NCBI RefSeq assembly: GCF_000160835.1
Contig: NZ_GG700732.1
Span: forward strand, 641,029-678,396
DNA length: 37,368 nucleotides
Direction: 5' to 3'
From: Limosilactobacillus antri DSM 16041
GTDB lineage: Bacteria; Bacillota; Bacilli; Lactobacillales; Lactobacillaceae
This document shows positions 15,825 to 23,337 of this stretch, piece by piece. Numbering within the stretch: the stretch's first letter is position 1; each line of letters begins with the position of its first letter. A model generated the notes under the pieces. That model saw only the letters and a program-made list of their open reading frames with translations. It did no database searches and had not been told where the DNA came from. Both the position numbers and the translations under genes were made by a program.

Positions 15825-15854
15825 TTTACCGCCAATGGTAGAAAAGTGTATAAT
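15825..15854 (+). promoter_or_regulatory. usp promoter
   Basis: A -35 TTTACC (15825-15830) and a perfect -10 TATAAT (15849-15854) are separated by 18 bases, about 30 bases before the usp start codon. Confidence 0.6.
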
Positions 15855-15884
15855 ATTGGTAAATAAGTTTAAGGAGGCACTATT

Positions 15885-16376
15885 ATGGCACAAACATACA
15901 AGCACATTTTGGTTCCTGTCGATGGCTCTGCAGAAGCCGAATTAGCCTTTAAGAAGGCCGTCGCCGTTGCTAAGCGGAACGGGGAAGACGCCGAATTACG
16001 CCTGTTGCACGTTGTCGACACCCGGGCGTTCCAAAATATTTCCAGCTTTGATACCTCAATGGTGGAACAGGTAACGGATACCGCTAAGAAGACGCTGGAC
16101 AAGTACATCGACTACGCTAAGAAGCAAGGCGTTAAGAATGTCAACTACTCAATTGAATATGGTGCACCAAAGACCATTATCGCCCGTGATGTTCCTAAAG
16201 AAATGGGTGCTGACTTAATCATGATCGGTGCGACGGGGCTGAACGCGGTTGAACGGATCTTAATCGGTTCCGTGACCGAATACGTCACCCGGACGGCGAT
16301 TTGCGATGTTCTGGTGGTTCGGACTGATTTAGACAACCACCCGATTGAAAACCCGAAGAAACACAACAAGCGCTAA
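15885..16376 (+). CDS. Universal stress protein, UspA family
   Basis: A 163-residue cytoplasmic UspA-fold protein. The N-terminus YKHILVPVDGSAEAELAFKKAV and the ATP-binding motif G-A-T-G followed nine residues later by G-S (GATGLN...LIGSVTEYV, about residues 113-132) indicate the ATP-binding class. Usp proteins support survival under starvation and acid or oxidative stress; the particular target here is unknown. AAGGAGG lies 9 bases upstream of the ATG. A strong terminator follows, so it is expressed alone from the promoter at 15825-15854, with possible input from the gene upstream. Confidence 0.93.
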   Translation: MAQTYKHILVPVDGSAEAELAFKKAVAVAKRNGEDAELRLLHVVDTRAFQNISSFDTSMVEQVTDTAKKTLDKYIDYAKKQGVKNVNYSIEYGAPKTIIARDVPKEMGADLIMIGATGLNAVERILIGSVTEYVTRTAICDVLVVRTDLDNHPIENPKKHNKR

Positions 16377-16395
16377 TCGCGTGCTAGCTTAACTT

Positions 16396-16446
16396 AAAAT
16401 GCTTCATATTTGACGGTAGGAACCCTCCAATATGAAGCATTTTTAT
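16396..16446 (+). terminator. usp terminator
   Basis: AAAATGCTTCATATT (16397-16411) pairs with AATATGAAGCATTTT (16429-16443), followed by T-rich sequence. Confidence 0.9.
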
Positions 16447-16478
16447 TTGAATTTAACAATTATGGAGGAGAGATCAAC

Positions 16479-17321
16479 GTGAATTCAACAACCAACCTGC
16501 TGACCCTCGCCGATGGCCAGCAAATGCCGCAAGAAGGGTTTGGGCTCTACAAAGTCACCGGTCAGGTCACCATCTCTGCGGCAATTACCAACGCCTACCA
16601 GGCGGGCTACCGGTTATTTGATACCGCTCAGCTCTACCAAAACGAAGCCGAGGTGGGCCAGGCGCTCGCGGACATGCGGGTGCCCCGGGCAGAGTTATTT
16701 GTAACGACCAAGGTCGCCGAAGAGAACCAGGGCTACCAGCAAACAATCGCCTCGGTAAAGGACTCGTTGCACAAGCTCCAGCTCGACTACGTGAACCTCC
16801 TGATGATCCACTGGCCAATTGAGCGGGCCTTTTTTGACAGCTGGCAGGCCTTAATCGACCTCAAGAAGGCGGGGCTAACAAAGTCCATCGGGGTCAGCAA
16901 TTTCCAAATGATCCACCTCCAGTACCTGGCAACCCAGGCCAGTGAAATGCCGGTCGTCAACCAAATCGAACGCCATCCCCGCTTAAACCAGGCCCCGTTG
17001 GTCAAATTTGACCGTGACCACCAGATTGTCACCCAGGCCTGGAGCCCGCTGGGCCGGGGCACAATCCTCGCTAACCCGGTCCTGGCCGAAATCGGCGCCC
17101 GGCACCACAAATCCCCGGCCCAAGTGGTTCTCCGCTGGCACCTGCAGAGCGGCGTGGCCTTTATCCCCAAGTCGGTCCACCAGGCCCGGATTAAACAGAA
17201 TATGGAAATCTACGACTTTGAACTAAGCGCTGACGAAATGGCGAAGATCGACGGTCTTAATGATTTCCACCGAACGGGCAAGGAACCGGCCCTGGTGTAC
17301 GAGTATAATAAGAAATGGTAG
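16479..17321 (+). CDS. Aldo/keto reductase
   Basis: A 280-residue NADPH-dependent oxidoreductase with the (beta/alpha)8 fold. The catalytic tetrad is visible: Asp48 and Tyr53 (FDTAQLYQNE), Lys78 (VTTKV) and His111 (MIHWP). SIGVSNF, VNQIERHP and the C-terminal IPKSVHQARIKQN nucleotide-binding segment fit AKR family 5 (YtbE/2,5-diketogluconate reductase-like). I start at the GTG at 16479, behind GGAGGAG; the open frame extends upstream to 16410, but that part lies inside the usp terminator. Substrate unknown; such enzymes commonly reduce small aldehydes such as methylglyoxal. Confidence 0.9.
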   Translation: MNSTTNLLTLADGQQMPQEGFGLYKVTGQVTISAAITNAYQAGYRLFDTAQLYQNEAEVGQALADMRVPRAELFVTTKVAEENQGYQQTIASVKDSLHKLQLDYVNLLMIHWPIERAFFDSWQALIDLKKAGLTKSIGVSNFQMIHLQYLATQASEMPVVNQIERHPRLNQAPLVKFDRDHQIVTQAWSPLGRGTILANPVLAEIGARHHKSPAQVVLRWHLQSGVAFIPKSVHQARIKQNMEIYDFELSADEMAKIDGLNDFHRTGKEPALVYEYNKKW

Positions 17322-17386
17322 TCAATTGGGAAGCGTAATCAGGGGCATTCCTGATGTCCCCGTCTATGGGTACAATAGAAAATGTA

Positions 17387-17433
17387 AAAGGGTCCTCCAG
17401 AGCTCGGTTTACCGAACTTTAGAGGGCCCTTTT
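17387..17433. terminator. Hairpin B, bidirectional terminator between the AKR and the orphan membrane gene
   Basis: AAAAGGGTCCTC pairs with GAGGGCCCTTTT at the base and CTCGG with CCGAA near the loop. Its A tract on one side and T tract on the other suit termination from both convergent genes. Its apical stem matches hairpins A (6362) and C (32189). Confidence 0.75.
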
Positions 17434-17487
17434 AGGCCTACTATTTAATTGTTAGCTTAGCAACGGCAGCCATCCCAGCCCCTTGAT

Positions 17488-17814
17488 TTACTGGTGACTG
17501 ACCATGGCCTTGATCCGGCGCGGCTGGTGCTGGTGCCAGTAGCCAATCCCGTTGACGTGACGGTAGTGGTCCCACTCGTGCTTTTTAATCAGAAGACGTT
17601 TCTCCGGTTCGCCCACCGGTGAAACGTCTACCTTATCCATGCAGTACAGGTACATGGCCAGCAGGATCGCATCGGAAACGATGCCGATCCCGGTGAACAG
17701 GAGGAGCACCCCGACTACGGAGAAGACCTTTTCAAACTTCGTCCACCGCCGGTAGTAAATTACCCCCTCTTGGAGACGATCCATCTCGACTGGTTTTAAT
17801 TTATGAAATTTCAC
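17488..17814 (-). CDS. Orphan small membrane protein, predicted AraR-controlled
   Basis: A 108-residue protein I do not recognise. It has an amphipathic, charged N-terminus (about 1-28), a hydrophobic stretch at about 30-57 that could be one long or two short membrane helices, and a His/Arg-rich cytoplasmic C-terminus (about 72-108, with HEWDHYRH and GYWHQHQPRR). The GTG start follows AGGAGG/AGGAG. The promoter at 17848-17876 holds an AraR-type box in its spacer and a cre-like site over its -35, as in araA and araE. So it probably responds to arabinose, yet it resembles no known arabinose gene. It might assist transport or membrane adaptation, but this is speculation. Confidence 0.7.
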   Translation of the reverse strand: MKFHKLKPVEMDRLQEGVIYYRRWTKFEKVFSVVGVLLLFTGIGIVSDAILLAMYLYCMDKVDVSPVGEPEKRLLIKKHEWDHYRHVNGIGYWHQHQPRRIKAMVSHQ

Positions 17815-17847
17815 TGCTCCTGCCTCCTGTTTAGATTGGTTAATTTT

Positions 17848-17885
17848 AGTTTACACTTATCCGGACAAATATGCAAGCGGTTCCA
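17848..17885 (-). promoter_or_regulatory. Promoter with AraR box and cre-like site for the orphan membrane gene
   Basis: On the minus strand the -35 is TTGCAT (17871-17876) and the -10 TAAACT (17848-17853), 17 bases apart. The spacer is filled by the AraR-type palindrome ACTTATCCGGACAAAT (17855-17870). A cre-like sequence TGCAAGCGGTTCCA (17872-17885) overlaps the -35. Confidence 0.7.
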
Positions 17886-17900
17886 AATGAATTAGCTAAC

Positions 17901-18090
17901 AAAAAGGAGCTGTAACCCAACCCACGGTTAGGGACTGTAAGGCTAGCCTAGGACAGTGATTGGCACGGCACGGGCCGGTGATTGTCCGTAGGCAAATAGC
18001 CTTGCTGCGCGGCGCTAGACTCTAAGTCCCTGGGTTGCAACGCGCAGCTAGCCTATCTGGGGTCACGCGATATCTTTAAAATATTCGGAA
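17901..18090 (+). repeat. Structured dispersed repeat, copy 2 (full length)
   Basis: The best-preserved copy. TGTAACCC (17911-17918) pairs with GGGTTGCA (18032-18039) and AGGGACT (17930-17936) with AGTCCCT (18025-18031); inside is a hairpin, GGACAGTGATTGGC (17951-17964) with GCCGGTGATTGTCC (17974-17987). The 27-base core 17987-18013 is shared exactly with copy 1 (opposite strand). GCTAGCC occurs at 17942-17948 and 18047-18053, and copy 3 lacks what lies between. It fills the space between araA (ends 18114) and the promoter of the orphan gene. No ORF is evident. Confidence 0.8.
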
Positions 18091-18113
18091 CTAAAACGGG
18101 GTGAACACGTTAA

Positions 18114-19538
18114 CTACTTGATGTCGATCAATTCGATGCCGAACAGGTTGGCGAGAGTTGCCATCTGGTCCATCGTCAGGTTCATGGAAAGGACGGTGTG
18201 GTGACCACCACCATTGTGCATCCAGGCGGTAGCGCCCTTCTTTAAGCCGCACTTTGGCGTCCACATCTGCTTAGCAACCGGCAGGTTTGGCATTTCCTTT
18301 TCCGGCTTAGCACAGTCCACGTCGTAGGCAATAAACTTGTAGCCATCGTCGAAGTATGACAGGGTAACATCAATTCCCTCGCCTTCTGAACCGGTGAAGA
18401 CCAGCCGTGCTGGGTCGGCCTTGTCACCGATGTCCAGCGGGTGAACTTCAACCCGTGGCTTGTCAGAGGCAAGAGTTGGGTCAACTTCCAGCATGTGGGA
18501 ACCCATAATTGCCTGGTGACCAGCACGCAGGTCGAGGGTGTAGTCTTCCATGAAGGCCGTTTCCTTGTTTTCAGCCGCAATCTTCAGCAGACGGGAAAGA
18601 CCAGCGGACTTGAAATCCCCTTCGGCACCGAAGCCGTAGCCATCAATCATCAGCAATTGAACGGCTAAGCCTGGCAGCTGTTCCAAGCCTTCCAGGTCTT
18701 GGAAGTTGGTGGTGAAGGCATCGTAACCCTTCTCGTCCAAGAAGTGCTTGATTCCCAAGTATTCACGCAGTTGGTAACGAACGGAGTGAACGTACTTGTC
18801 ATGGTCGTTGTCACCTTCTACCATGTCGTAGTTATCTTCCAGCCGCTTGTACTGTTCGTCAATTTCGGCTTCGGAAACGGCGTTAACGGCAGCAACCAGT
18901 TCAGCTACTGGCCAGTAGTCAACGGTCCAGCCCAGCTTGATCTGGGCAGCAACCTTGTCACCTTCCGTAACGGCAACGTCCCGCATGGTGTCGCCGAAAC
19001 GAGCAATCTTAATCTTGAAGCTCATGTCGTAGGCAATCGCCACTTTTTGCCAGTCGGCGATTTCTTCTTGGACTTCAGGGTCGTTCCACCAGCCGTAAAC
19101 AATCTTTTCTGGAACCCCGAGCCGGGCATTGATGTAGTCATATTCACGGTCACCGTGGGCACTCTGGTTTAGGTTCATGTAGTCAAAGTCGATCGTATCA
19201 AATGGGATGTGGTCCAGCATTTGAGTTGCCAGGTGCAGCAATGGCTTTTGCAGCAGCTGGGTTCCGCGAATCCAGTTCTTGGCTGGGGAGAAGGTGTGCA
19301 TCCAAGTCATTACCCCAGCGACCTTGTCGTTGTAATTGGCATCCTTCATAAACTTGGTAATGCTATCAGCAGTGGTGGCAACCAGCTTAAAGACTACCTT
19401 GTATGGCAGCTTGCCACTGGCGTTCAAGCCGTCAACCAGCTTGCGGCCATCCTTTTCAACCTGCTCTAAGGCTTCTGGACCATAGAGGGGTTGACTACCA
19501 ACGGCAAACCAAAATTCGTAATCTGGCGTTTTTAACAT
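18114..19538 (-). CDS. araA: L-arabinose isomerase
   Basis: A 474-residue cytoplasmic, usually Mn2+-dependent enzyme that converts L-arabinose to L-ribulose. The N-terminus [22 protein letters not shown], the central [16 protein letters not shown] (about 95-110), [20 protein letters not shown] (about 298-317) and the C-terminal GGGHHTVLS (about 443-451), which supplies a metal-binding His, are characteristic. The length equals that of many lactobacillar AraA proteins. It is a single-gene unit with its own AraR-controlled promoter at 19604-19632. The structured repeat follows its stop, with no separate terminator visible. Confidence 0.97.
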   Translation of the reverse strand: MLKTPDYEFWFAVGSQPLYGPEALEQVEKDGRKLVDGLNASGKLPYKVVFKLVATTADSITKFMKDANYNDKVAGVMTWMHTFSPAKNWIRGTQLLQKPLLHLATQMLDHIPFDTIDFDYMNLNQSAHGDREYDYINARLGVPEKIVYGWWNDPEVQEEIADWQKVAIAYDMSFKIKIARFGDTMRDVAVTEGDKVAAQIKLGWTVDYWPVAELVAAVNAVSEAEIDEQYKRLEDNYDMVEGDNDHDKYVHSVRYQLREYLGIKHFLDEKGYDAFTTNFQDLEGLEQLPGLAVQLLMIDGYGFGAEGDFKSAGLSRLLKIAAENKETAFMEDYTLDLRAGHQAIMGSHMLEVDPTLASDKPRVEVHPLDIGDKADPARLVFTGSEGEGIDVTLSYFDDGYKFIAYDVDCAKPEKEMPNLPVAKQMWTPKCGLKKGATAWMHNGGGHHTVLSMNLTMDQMATLANLFGIELIDIK

Positions 19539-19584
19539 AGTGAACAGATCTCCTTTATCTTAAATGATCTTGCAATCAATCTTA

Positions 19585-19632
19585 CTAAATCGCTTACATT
19601 GTCATTATATATAATTTGTACGGATAAATCAA
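19585..19632 (-). promoter_or_regulatory. araA promoter with AraR operator and cre-like site
   Basis: On the minus strand -35 TTGATT (19627-19632) and -10 TATAAT (19604-19609) are 17 bases apart. The AraR-type palindrome ATTTGTACGGATAAAT (19614-19629) lies in the spacer. Downstream is a cre-like site, CTAAATCGCTTACA (19585-19598), where CcpA would block elongation or initiation. Confidence 0.85.
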
Positions 19633-19669
19633 TACATAAATCAAAGTAATCACATGAATTTTTGCTAAA

Positions 19670-19705
19670 CAAAAAAGGCCGGTTCCCAATCAGGAACTAG
19701 CCCTT
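19670..19705 (-). terminator. araE terminator
   Basis: On the minus strand GGGCTAGTTCC pairs with GGAACCGGCC across a short loop and is followed by TTTTTTG (19675-19703). Confidence 0.85.
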
Positions 19706-19730
19706 CACTTAATCAGCCAATTCGGCCAGC

Positions 19731-21107
19731 CTAGGCAAGCTTATCCTGCCCTGCTGCCTTCTTCTTAGCGGTCATCTTCCGCATTGAAGCTTCAATCTCT
19801 TCCAGCGACTTCCCCCGGGTTTCCAGGAAGAACTTGTTGGTAAAGATGATACAAATAACACAGATAACACCGTAAATAATGAAGGTGTTGGCGATGTCAA
19901 AGGCTGCCAGCATCGTTGGGAAGGTTAAGGAAACAACCATATCAGCGAGCCAGTTGGTTGCGGAACAAAGGGAAGTCCCCAACCCACGGATGTTCAGCGG
20001 GAAGACTTCACCGATGTAAACCCAGGTAATTGGGGCCCAGGTACATGCGTAGAAGGCGATGTAGACGGTCAGCGCAATCGCACTGACGTAGGCTGCGGCT
20101 TGCGAGCCACTGTCCATCTTCAGGATAGCGGCCATGACAAAGAGGGACAGGCCCATGCCGGCGGCACCAACCGTCAGCATCTTCTTCCGGTCAACGTGGT
20201 CCATCAAGAGCATAGCAACCACAGTTACAATTACGTTCACGATCCCGATACCGATGTGGGCCAGTAAAGCGGCGGCCACACCCCAGCCAACTTTAGTAAA
20301 GATGGTTGGCGCATAGAAAATTACTGAGTTAGAACCAATAATCTGTTGGAAAATGGCGGCACCCAAACCAGTAACCAGGGCTGGTCGAACATCGGCGCCG
20401 AATAATTCTTTCCAACCACCCTGTTTTTGGTTAGCAGAAACCTGAATTTCTTCCAGGGCGGTATCAACAGCCTGTTCATCACCCTTGTTGGTGTTCATCA
20501 GAACGGCCCGGGCTTGTTCGGTCTTGCCGATTTTAACTAAGAACCGGGGACTTTCTGGCAGGAGCAGGGCACCGAAGAAAAGAATAATAGCAGGCAGTGC
20601 AGCAAATCCCAACATCCAACGCCAACCGGTGTACATTCCTTGGAAGGTGTAGTTCAAGATGTAAGCCAGCAGGATCCCAATCATGACCATCAGCTGGAAC
20701 ATCGTCGCTACCGCACCGTGCATCCGTTTTGGCGCTAATTCGTGCAGGTAAGCAGGAATCAATGCGGAGGTAATCCCAACACCAATCCCTAAGATCACCC
20801 GGGTAACCAGCAGGGTCCAGTATTCTGGCGCGAATCCGGAACCCAAAGCACCAATCGTGAAGATAATCGCGGCCCAAATCAAGAGCTTCCGCCGTCCATA
20901 CTTATCAAGGAACTTACTGGTCCCTAACGCCCCCAGAATGGCACCGATCAGGACGGACGAAACAACCATCCCTTGTTCCCACGAGTTCAAGCTTAACTGC
21001 TTTTGGATAAATAGAATGGCCCCAGAAACGGAAGCAATGTCGTAACCGAACAGTAAACCACCTAGCGCCCCAAAAGTATAGATAAATCCATTTGAAACTT
21101 TCCTCAA
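19731..21107 (-). CDS. araE: L-arabinose:proton symporter, MFS sugar porter family
   Basis: A 458-residue, 12-segment transporter of the sugar porter family. Signatures are GGLLFGYDIASVSGA in the first segment, DKYGRRKLL (about 68-76) in the loop between segments 2 and 3, PESPRFLVK (about 191-199), and GRVT-like loop 8-9 replaced by DHVDRKKM (about 292-299). The C-terminus has ETRGKSLEEIE. The start is a TTG at 21107 with GGAG about 10 bases upstream; no in-frame ATG is well placed. The promoter at 21209-21237 carries an AraR box in its spacer, so L-arabinose is the likely substrate; xylose is an alternative. Confidence 0.9.
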   Translation of the reverse strand: MRKVSNGFIYTFGALGGLLFGYDIASVSGAILFIQKQLSLNSWEQGMVVSSVLIGAILGALGTSKFLDKYGRRKLLIWAAIIFTIGALGSGFAPEYWTLLVTRVILGIGVGITSALIPAYLHELAPKRMHGAVATMFQLMVMIGILLAYILNYTFQGMYTGWRWMLGFAALPAIILFFGALLLPESPRFLVKIGKTEQARAVLMNTNKGDEQAVDTALEEIQVSANQKQGGWKELFGADVRPALVTGLGAAIFQQIIGSNSVIFYAPTIFTKVGWGVAAALLAHIGIGIVNVIVTVVAMLLMDHVDRKKMLTVGAAGMGLSLFVMAAILKMDSGSQAAAYVSAIALTVYIAFYACTWAPITWVYIGEVFPLNIRGLGTSLCSATNWLADMVVSLTFPTMLAAFDIANTFIIYGVICVICIIFTNKFFLETRGKSLEEIEASMRKMTAKKKAAGQDKLA

Positions 21108-21190
21108 TGTTGTTCACTCCTATACTTTCTTAACAAATAACAACCTCAAAACCTAGAAATCACATGTGATTATTCCTAAAATAATTTCCT

Positions 21191-21237
21191 TCAAGCGCTT
21201 ACAAGGTAAGTATAGGCTATTTGTCCGTACAAGTCAA
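21191..21237 (-). promoter_or_regulatory. araE promoter with AraR operator and cre-like site
   Basis: On the minus strand -35 TTGACT (21232-21237) and -10 TATACT (21209-21214) are 17 bases apart. The AraR-type palindrome ATTTGTCCGTACAAGT (21219-21234) lies in the spacer, and the cre-like TCAAGCGCTTACA (21191-21203) just downstream of the start. Between 21238 and 21357 I see only weak further cre-like fragments. Confidence 0.85.
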
Positions 21238-21354
21238 TAAAACGGTTACAATAATTCAGACGTTTTTACAGACAAGTTGCCCATTCCCCATACAAATGCC
21301 GCTAAATCGCCATTTTGCTACTCCAACAATTACGGATTAAATTGACAATTACCA

Positions 21355-21405
21355 TTAAAAATGCCGGTTAGCTACTTCCAATTCCACGGAAGCGCCAACC
21401 GGCAC
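21355..21405 (-). terminator. araR terminator
   Basis: On the minus strand a long stem, GTGCCGGTTGGCGCTTCC with GGAAGTAGCTAACCGGCAT (two imperfect positions), is followed by TTTTTAAT. It ends the araB-araD-araR unit. Confidence 0.85.
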
Positions 21406-21429
21406 TGCTATATTTGTCTGGTTACTAAT

Positions 21430-22509
21430 TTACTTTGTGAGGTCCTTTACAGAGTCCCGTTCAACAATCTCGGGATGGTAAACAATCGGGTCAGTCTGTT
21501 CCCCACTAATCAGCCGCAGGATCATCTCTCCGGCGTCCATCCCCATTTTATTCTTCGGGTGAACAGCGGTCGTTAAGCCTGGCAGGACATAGGCACTCAG
21601 CAGGTAATCATCAAAGCCGACGATACTAATGTCATCAGGAATCTTCATCCCCAGCGACCGGACCACGTCCATCACCTGGATCGCCAGCTGGTCATTATAA
21701 CAGGCAATCGCGGTTGGCCGCTCCGCCCCTTGGAGGTGCTGGGCCAGCTTGGCAAAAATGGAGGCCACATCGTCACTTGACTGGTACATAATCACGTCGC
21801 TCAGCAGGGTCTTATCCGGGTGTTCGGTATAGGCATCCATAAAGCCCTGAAGCCTCCCGACTCCCTGCATATCATCAATCTTAAAAATGCCGAGGATTCG
21901 CTCATGGCCCTTTTCAAACAGGCTGTCGACCAGCTTGGCCTCCGTTTCCCGGTCCGCCAGGTCAATGTACGGCAGGGAGGAGTCATCATAGTGAGCATCA
22001 ATAAACATTGCCGGGATATGCGATTTTTCAATCTGCTGGTAGAGGTCGCGGTTCGGGTTCGGCCGGGCACTCTGGGTCGGCTCTAAAATCAAGCCATCGA
22101 CATTGCTATCCAGCATCCGCTGCAGACTGAGCCGCTCCTGGTCATGGTCGTTATGGGTATTGCCCAACAGGATCGAATAGCCCTGGCTAGAAAGGGCCCG
22201 GTCAATCCCGCTGATAATGCTGGGGAAGATGTAGTCGGCCAGGTGGGTCGTAACCACCCCGACGACCTTCTGGTTAACCGGTTGGTCATGGTTGTTGTGC
22301 CAGTCCTCGACGAACATCCCGCCACCCTGAATCCGGTAGATATAGTGCTCGTTCTCCAACTCGCCCATTGCCCGGCGAATGGTGTAGCGGCTAACCTGGT
22401 ACTCCTTCATCAGCGCCGATTCTGTCGGCAGCTGATCACCCGGCTGGTACTGTCCCGAACTAATCACCTCGCGAATTTTTTCTTTAACTGTTTCATACTT
22501 GGTTGCCAT
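21430..22509 (-). CDS. araR: Arabinose repressor AraR (GntR DNA-binding head, LacI-type sensor)
   Basis: A 359-residue transcription factor of the AraR type. Residues 1-70 are a GntR-family winged helix (QPGDQLPTESALMKEYQVSRYTIRRAM). Residues about 80-355 form the LacI/periplasmic-binding type sensor (VVGVVTTHLADYIFPSIISGI, SIVGFDDYL). AraR of Bacillus represses arabinose genes and is released by L-arabinose. The palindromes at 17855, 19614, 21219 and 24992 match its known operator type. It follows araD after 79 bases that contain a hairpin (22526-22566), which may reduce its expression relative to araBD. Confidence 0.95.
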   Translation of the reverse strand: MATKYETVKEKIREVISSGQYQPGDQLPTESALMKEYQVSRYTIRRAMGELENEHYIYRIQGGGMFVEDWHNNHDQPVNQKVVGVVTTHLADYIFPSIISGIDRALSSQGYSILLGNTHNDHDQERLSLQRMLDSNVDGLILEPTQSARPNPNRDLYQQIEKSHIPAMFIDAHYDDSSLPYIDLADRETEAKLVDSLFEKGHERILGIFKIDDMQGVGRLQGFMDAYTEHPDKTLLSDVIMYQSSDDVASIFAKLAQHLQGAERPTAIACYNDQLAIQVMDVVRSLGMKIPDDISIVGFDDYLLSAYVLPGLTTAVHPKNKMGMDAGEMILRLISGEQTDPIVYHPEIVERDSVKDLTK

Positions 22510-22588
22510 GGCGTCTCCTAACTAAACCGAGCCGTGAGCCAACCTTCCCAGTTGTCCACGACTCAGTTAAATTTATTTCTAAGTATAA

Positions 22589-23320
22589 CTAATTTTCCCG
22601 CTTGGCGTGGTCCTTGCTGTGGGCATTGTTTTGGCCGTAGTAAGCATTGGCCCCGTGTTTGCGGTAGTAGTGCTTATCCAACAGGTATTGTGGCAGGTGG
22701 TTGTCCGCCCGGGTCAGCTGCAGGGTGTGGTAGTCTTCTTCGGCGACGACTTCCAGCACCTTGGCGTTGTAAACCGCCTTGTCCGGCGTTGGTCCCCAGG
22801 CGAAGGGACCGTGCTGCATTACCAGAGCGGCAGGGGTGGCTTCGTAGTCGAGGCCCCGTTCCTTGAAGGACCGCACAATCACCTTCCCGGTGTTGCCCTC
22901 GTAGTCTTCCTCAACTTCTTCCTTGGTCAAAGCGTCAGCAGCCGGCACATCCGTGTAGAAGGTATCAGCGTGGGTCGTGTTCATCGCTGGAATATCCATG
23001 TGGGCTGCCGCAAAGGACACTGCCCATGGGGAGTGGGTGTGGACGATGCCACCAATCTTTGGGAAGTGGTTGTAAAGATAGGTGTGGGTTGGGGTGTCGC
23101 TGGATGGGTTGAGGTCCCCTTCGACCACTTCCCCGTCCAGGTTGACTACCACCATGTCAGAGGGCTTCAGGTCTTCGTAGGGAACCCCGGACGGCTTGAT
23201 TACAAACAAGCCCTTCTCCCGGTCAATCCCGGACACGTTCCCCCAGGTAAAGGTGACCAGGCCTAACTTAGGCAGCTTCATGTTGGCTTCGTAGACTTCT
23301 TGTTTTAATTCTTCGAGCAT
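22589..23320 (-). CDS. araD: L-ribulose-5-phosphate 4-epimerase
   Basis: A 243-residue class II aldolase/epimerase family enzyme that converts L-ribulose 5-phosphate to D-xylulose 5-phosphate. GNVSGIDRE (about 27-35), KPSGVPYEDLKPSDMVVV (about 42-59), the metal-binding HTHSPWAVSFA (about 97-107) and the later MQHGPFAWG (about 168-176), with the third His, are all present. The ATG follows AAAGGAGAA. It begins 17 bases after the araB stop, so the two are one operon. The product feeds the phosphoketolase pathway. Confidence 0.97.
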   Translation of the reverse strand: MLEELKQEVYEANMKLPKLGLVTFTWGNVSGIDREKGLFVIKPSGVPYEDLKPSDMVVVNLDGEVVEGDLNPSSDTPTHTYLYNHFPKIGGIVHTHSPWAVSFAAAHMDIPAMNTTHADTFYTDVPAADALTKEEVEEDYEGNTGKVIVRSFKERGLDYEATPAALVMQHGPFAWGPTPDKAVYNAKVLEVVAEEDYHTLQLTRADNHLPQYLLDKHYYRKHGANAYYGQNNAHSKDHAKREN

Positions 23321-23337
23321 CGTAATTCTCCTTTGGC

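Noticed and set aside
17360..17386. GGGTACAAT as a promoter upstream of hairpin B
   Set aside because: There is no -35 at proper spacing and the sequence is followed at once by a terminator hairpin, with no gene to serve.
22526..22566. Hairpin between araD and araR as a full terminator
   Set aside because: The stem is good but no T run follows on the coding strand, so at most it attenuates or affects RNA stability.
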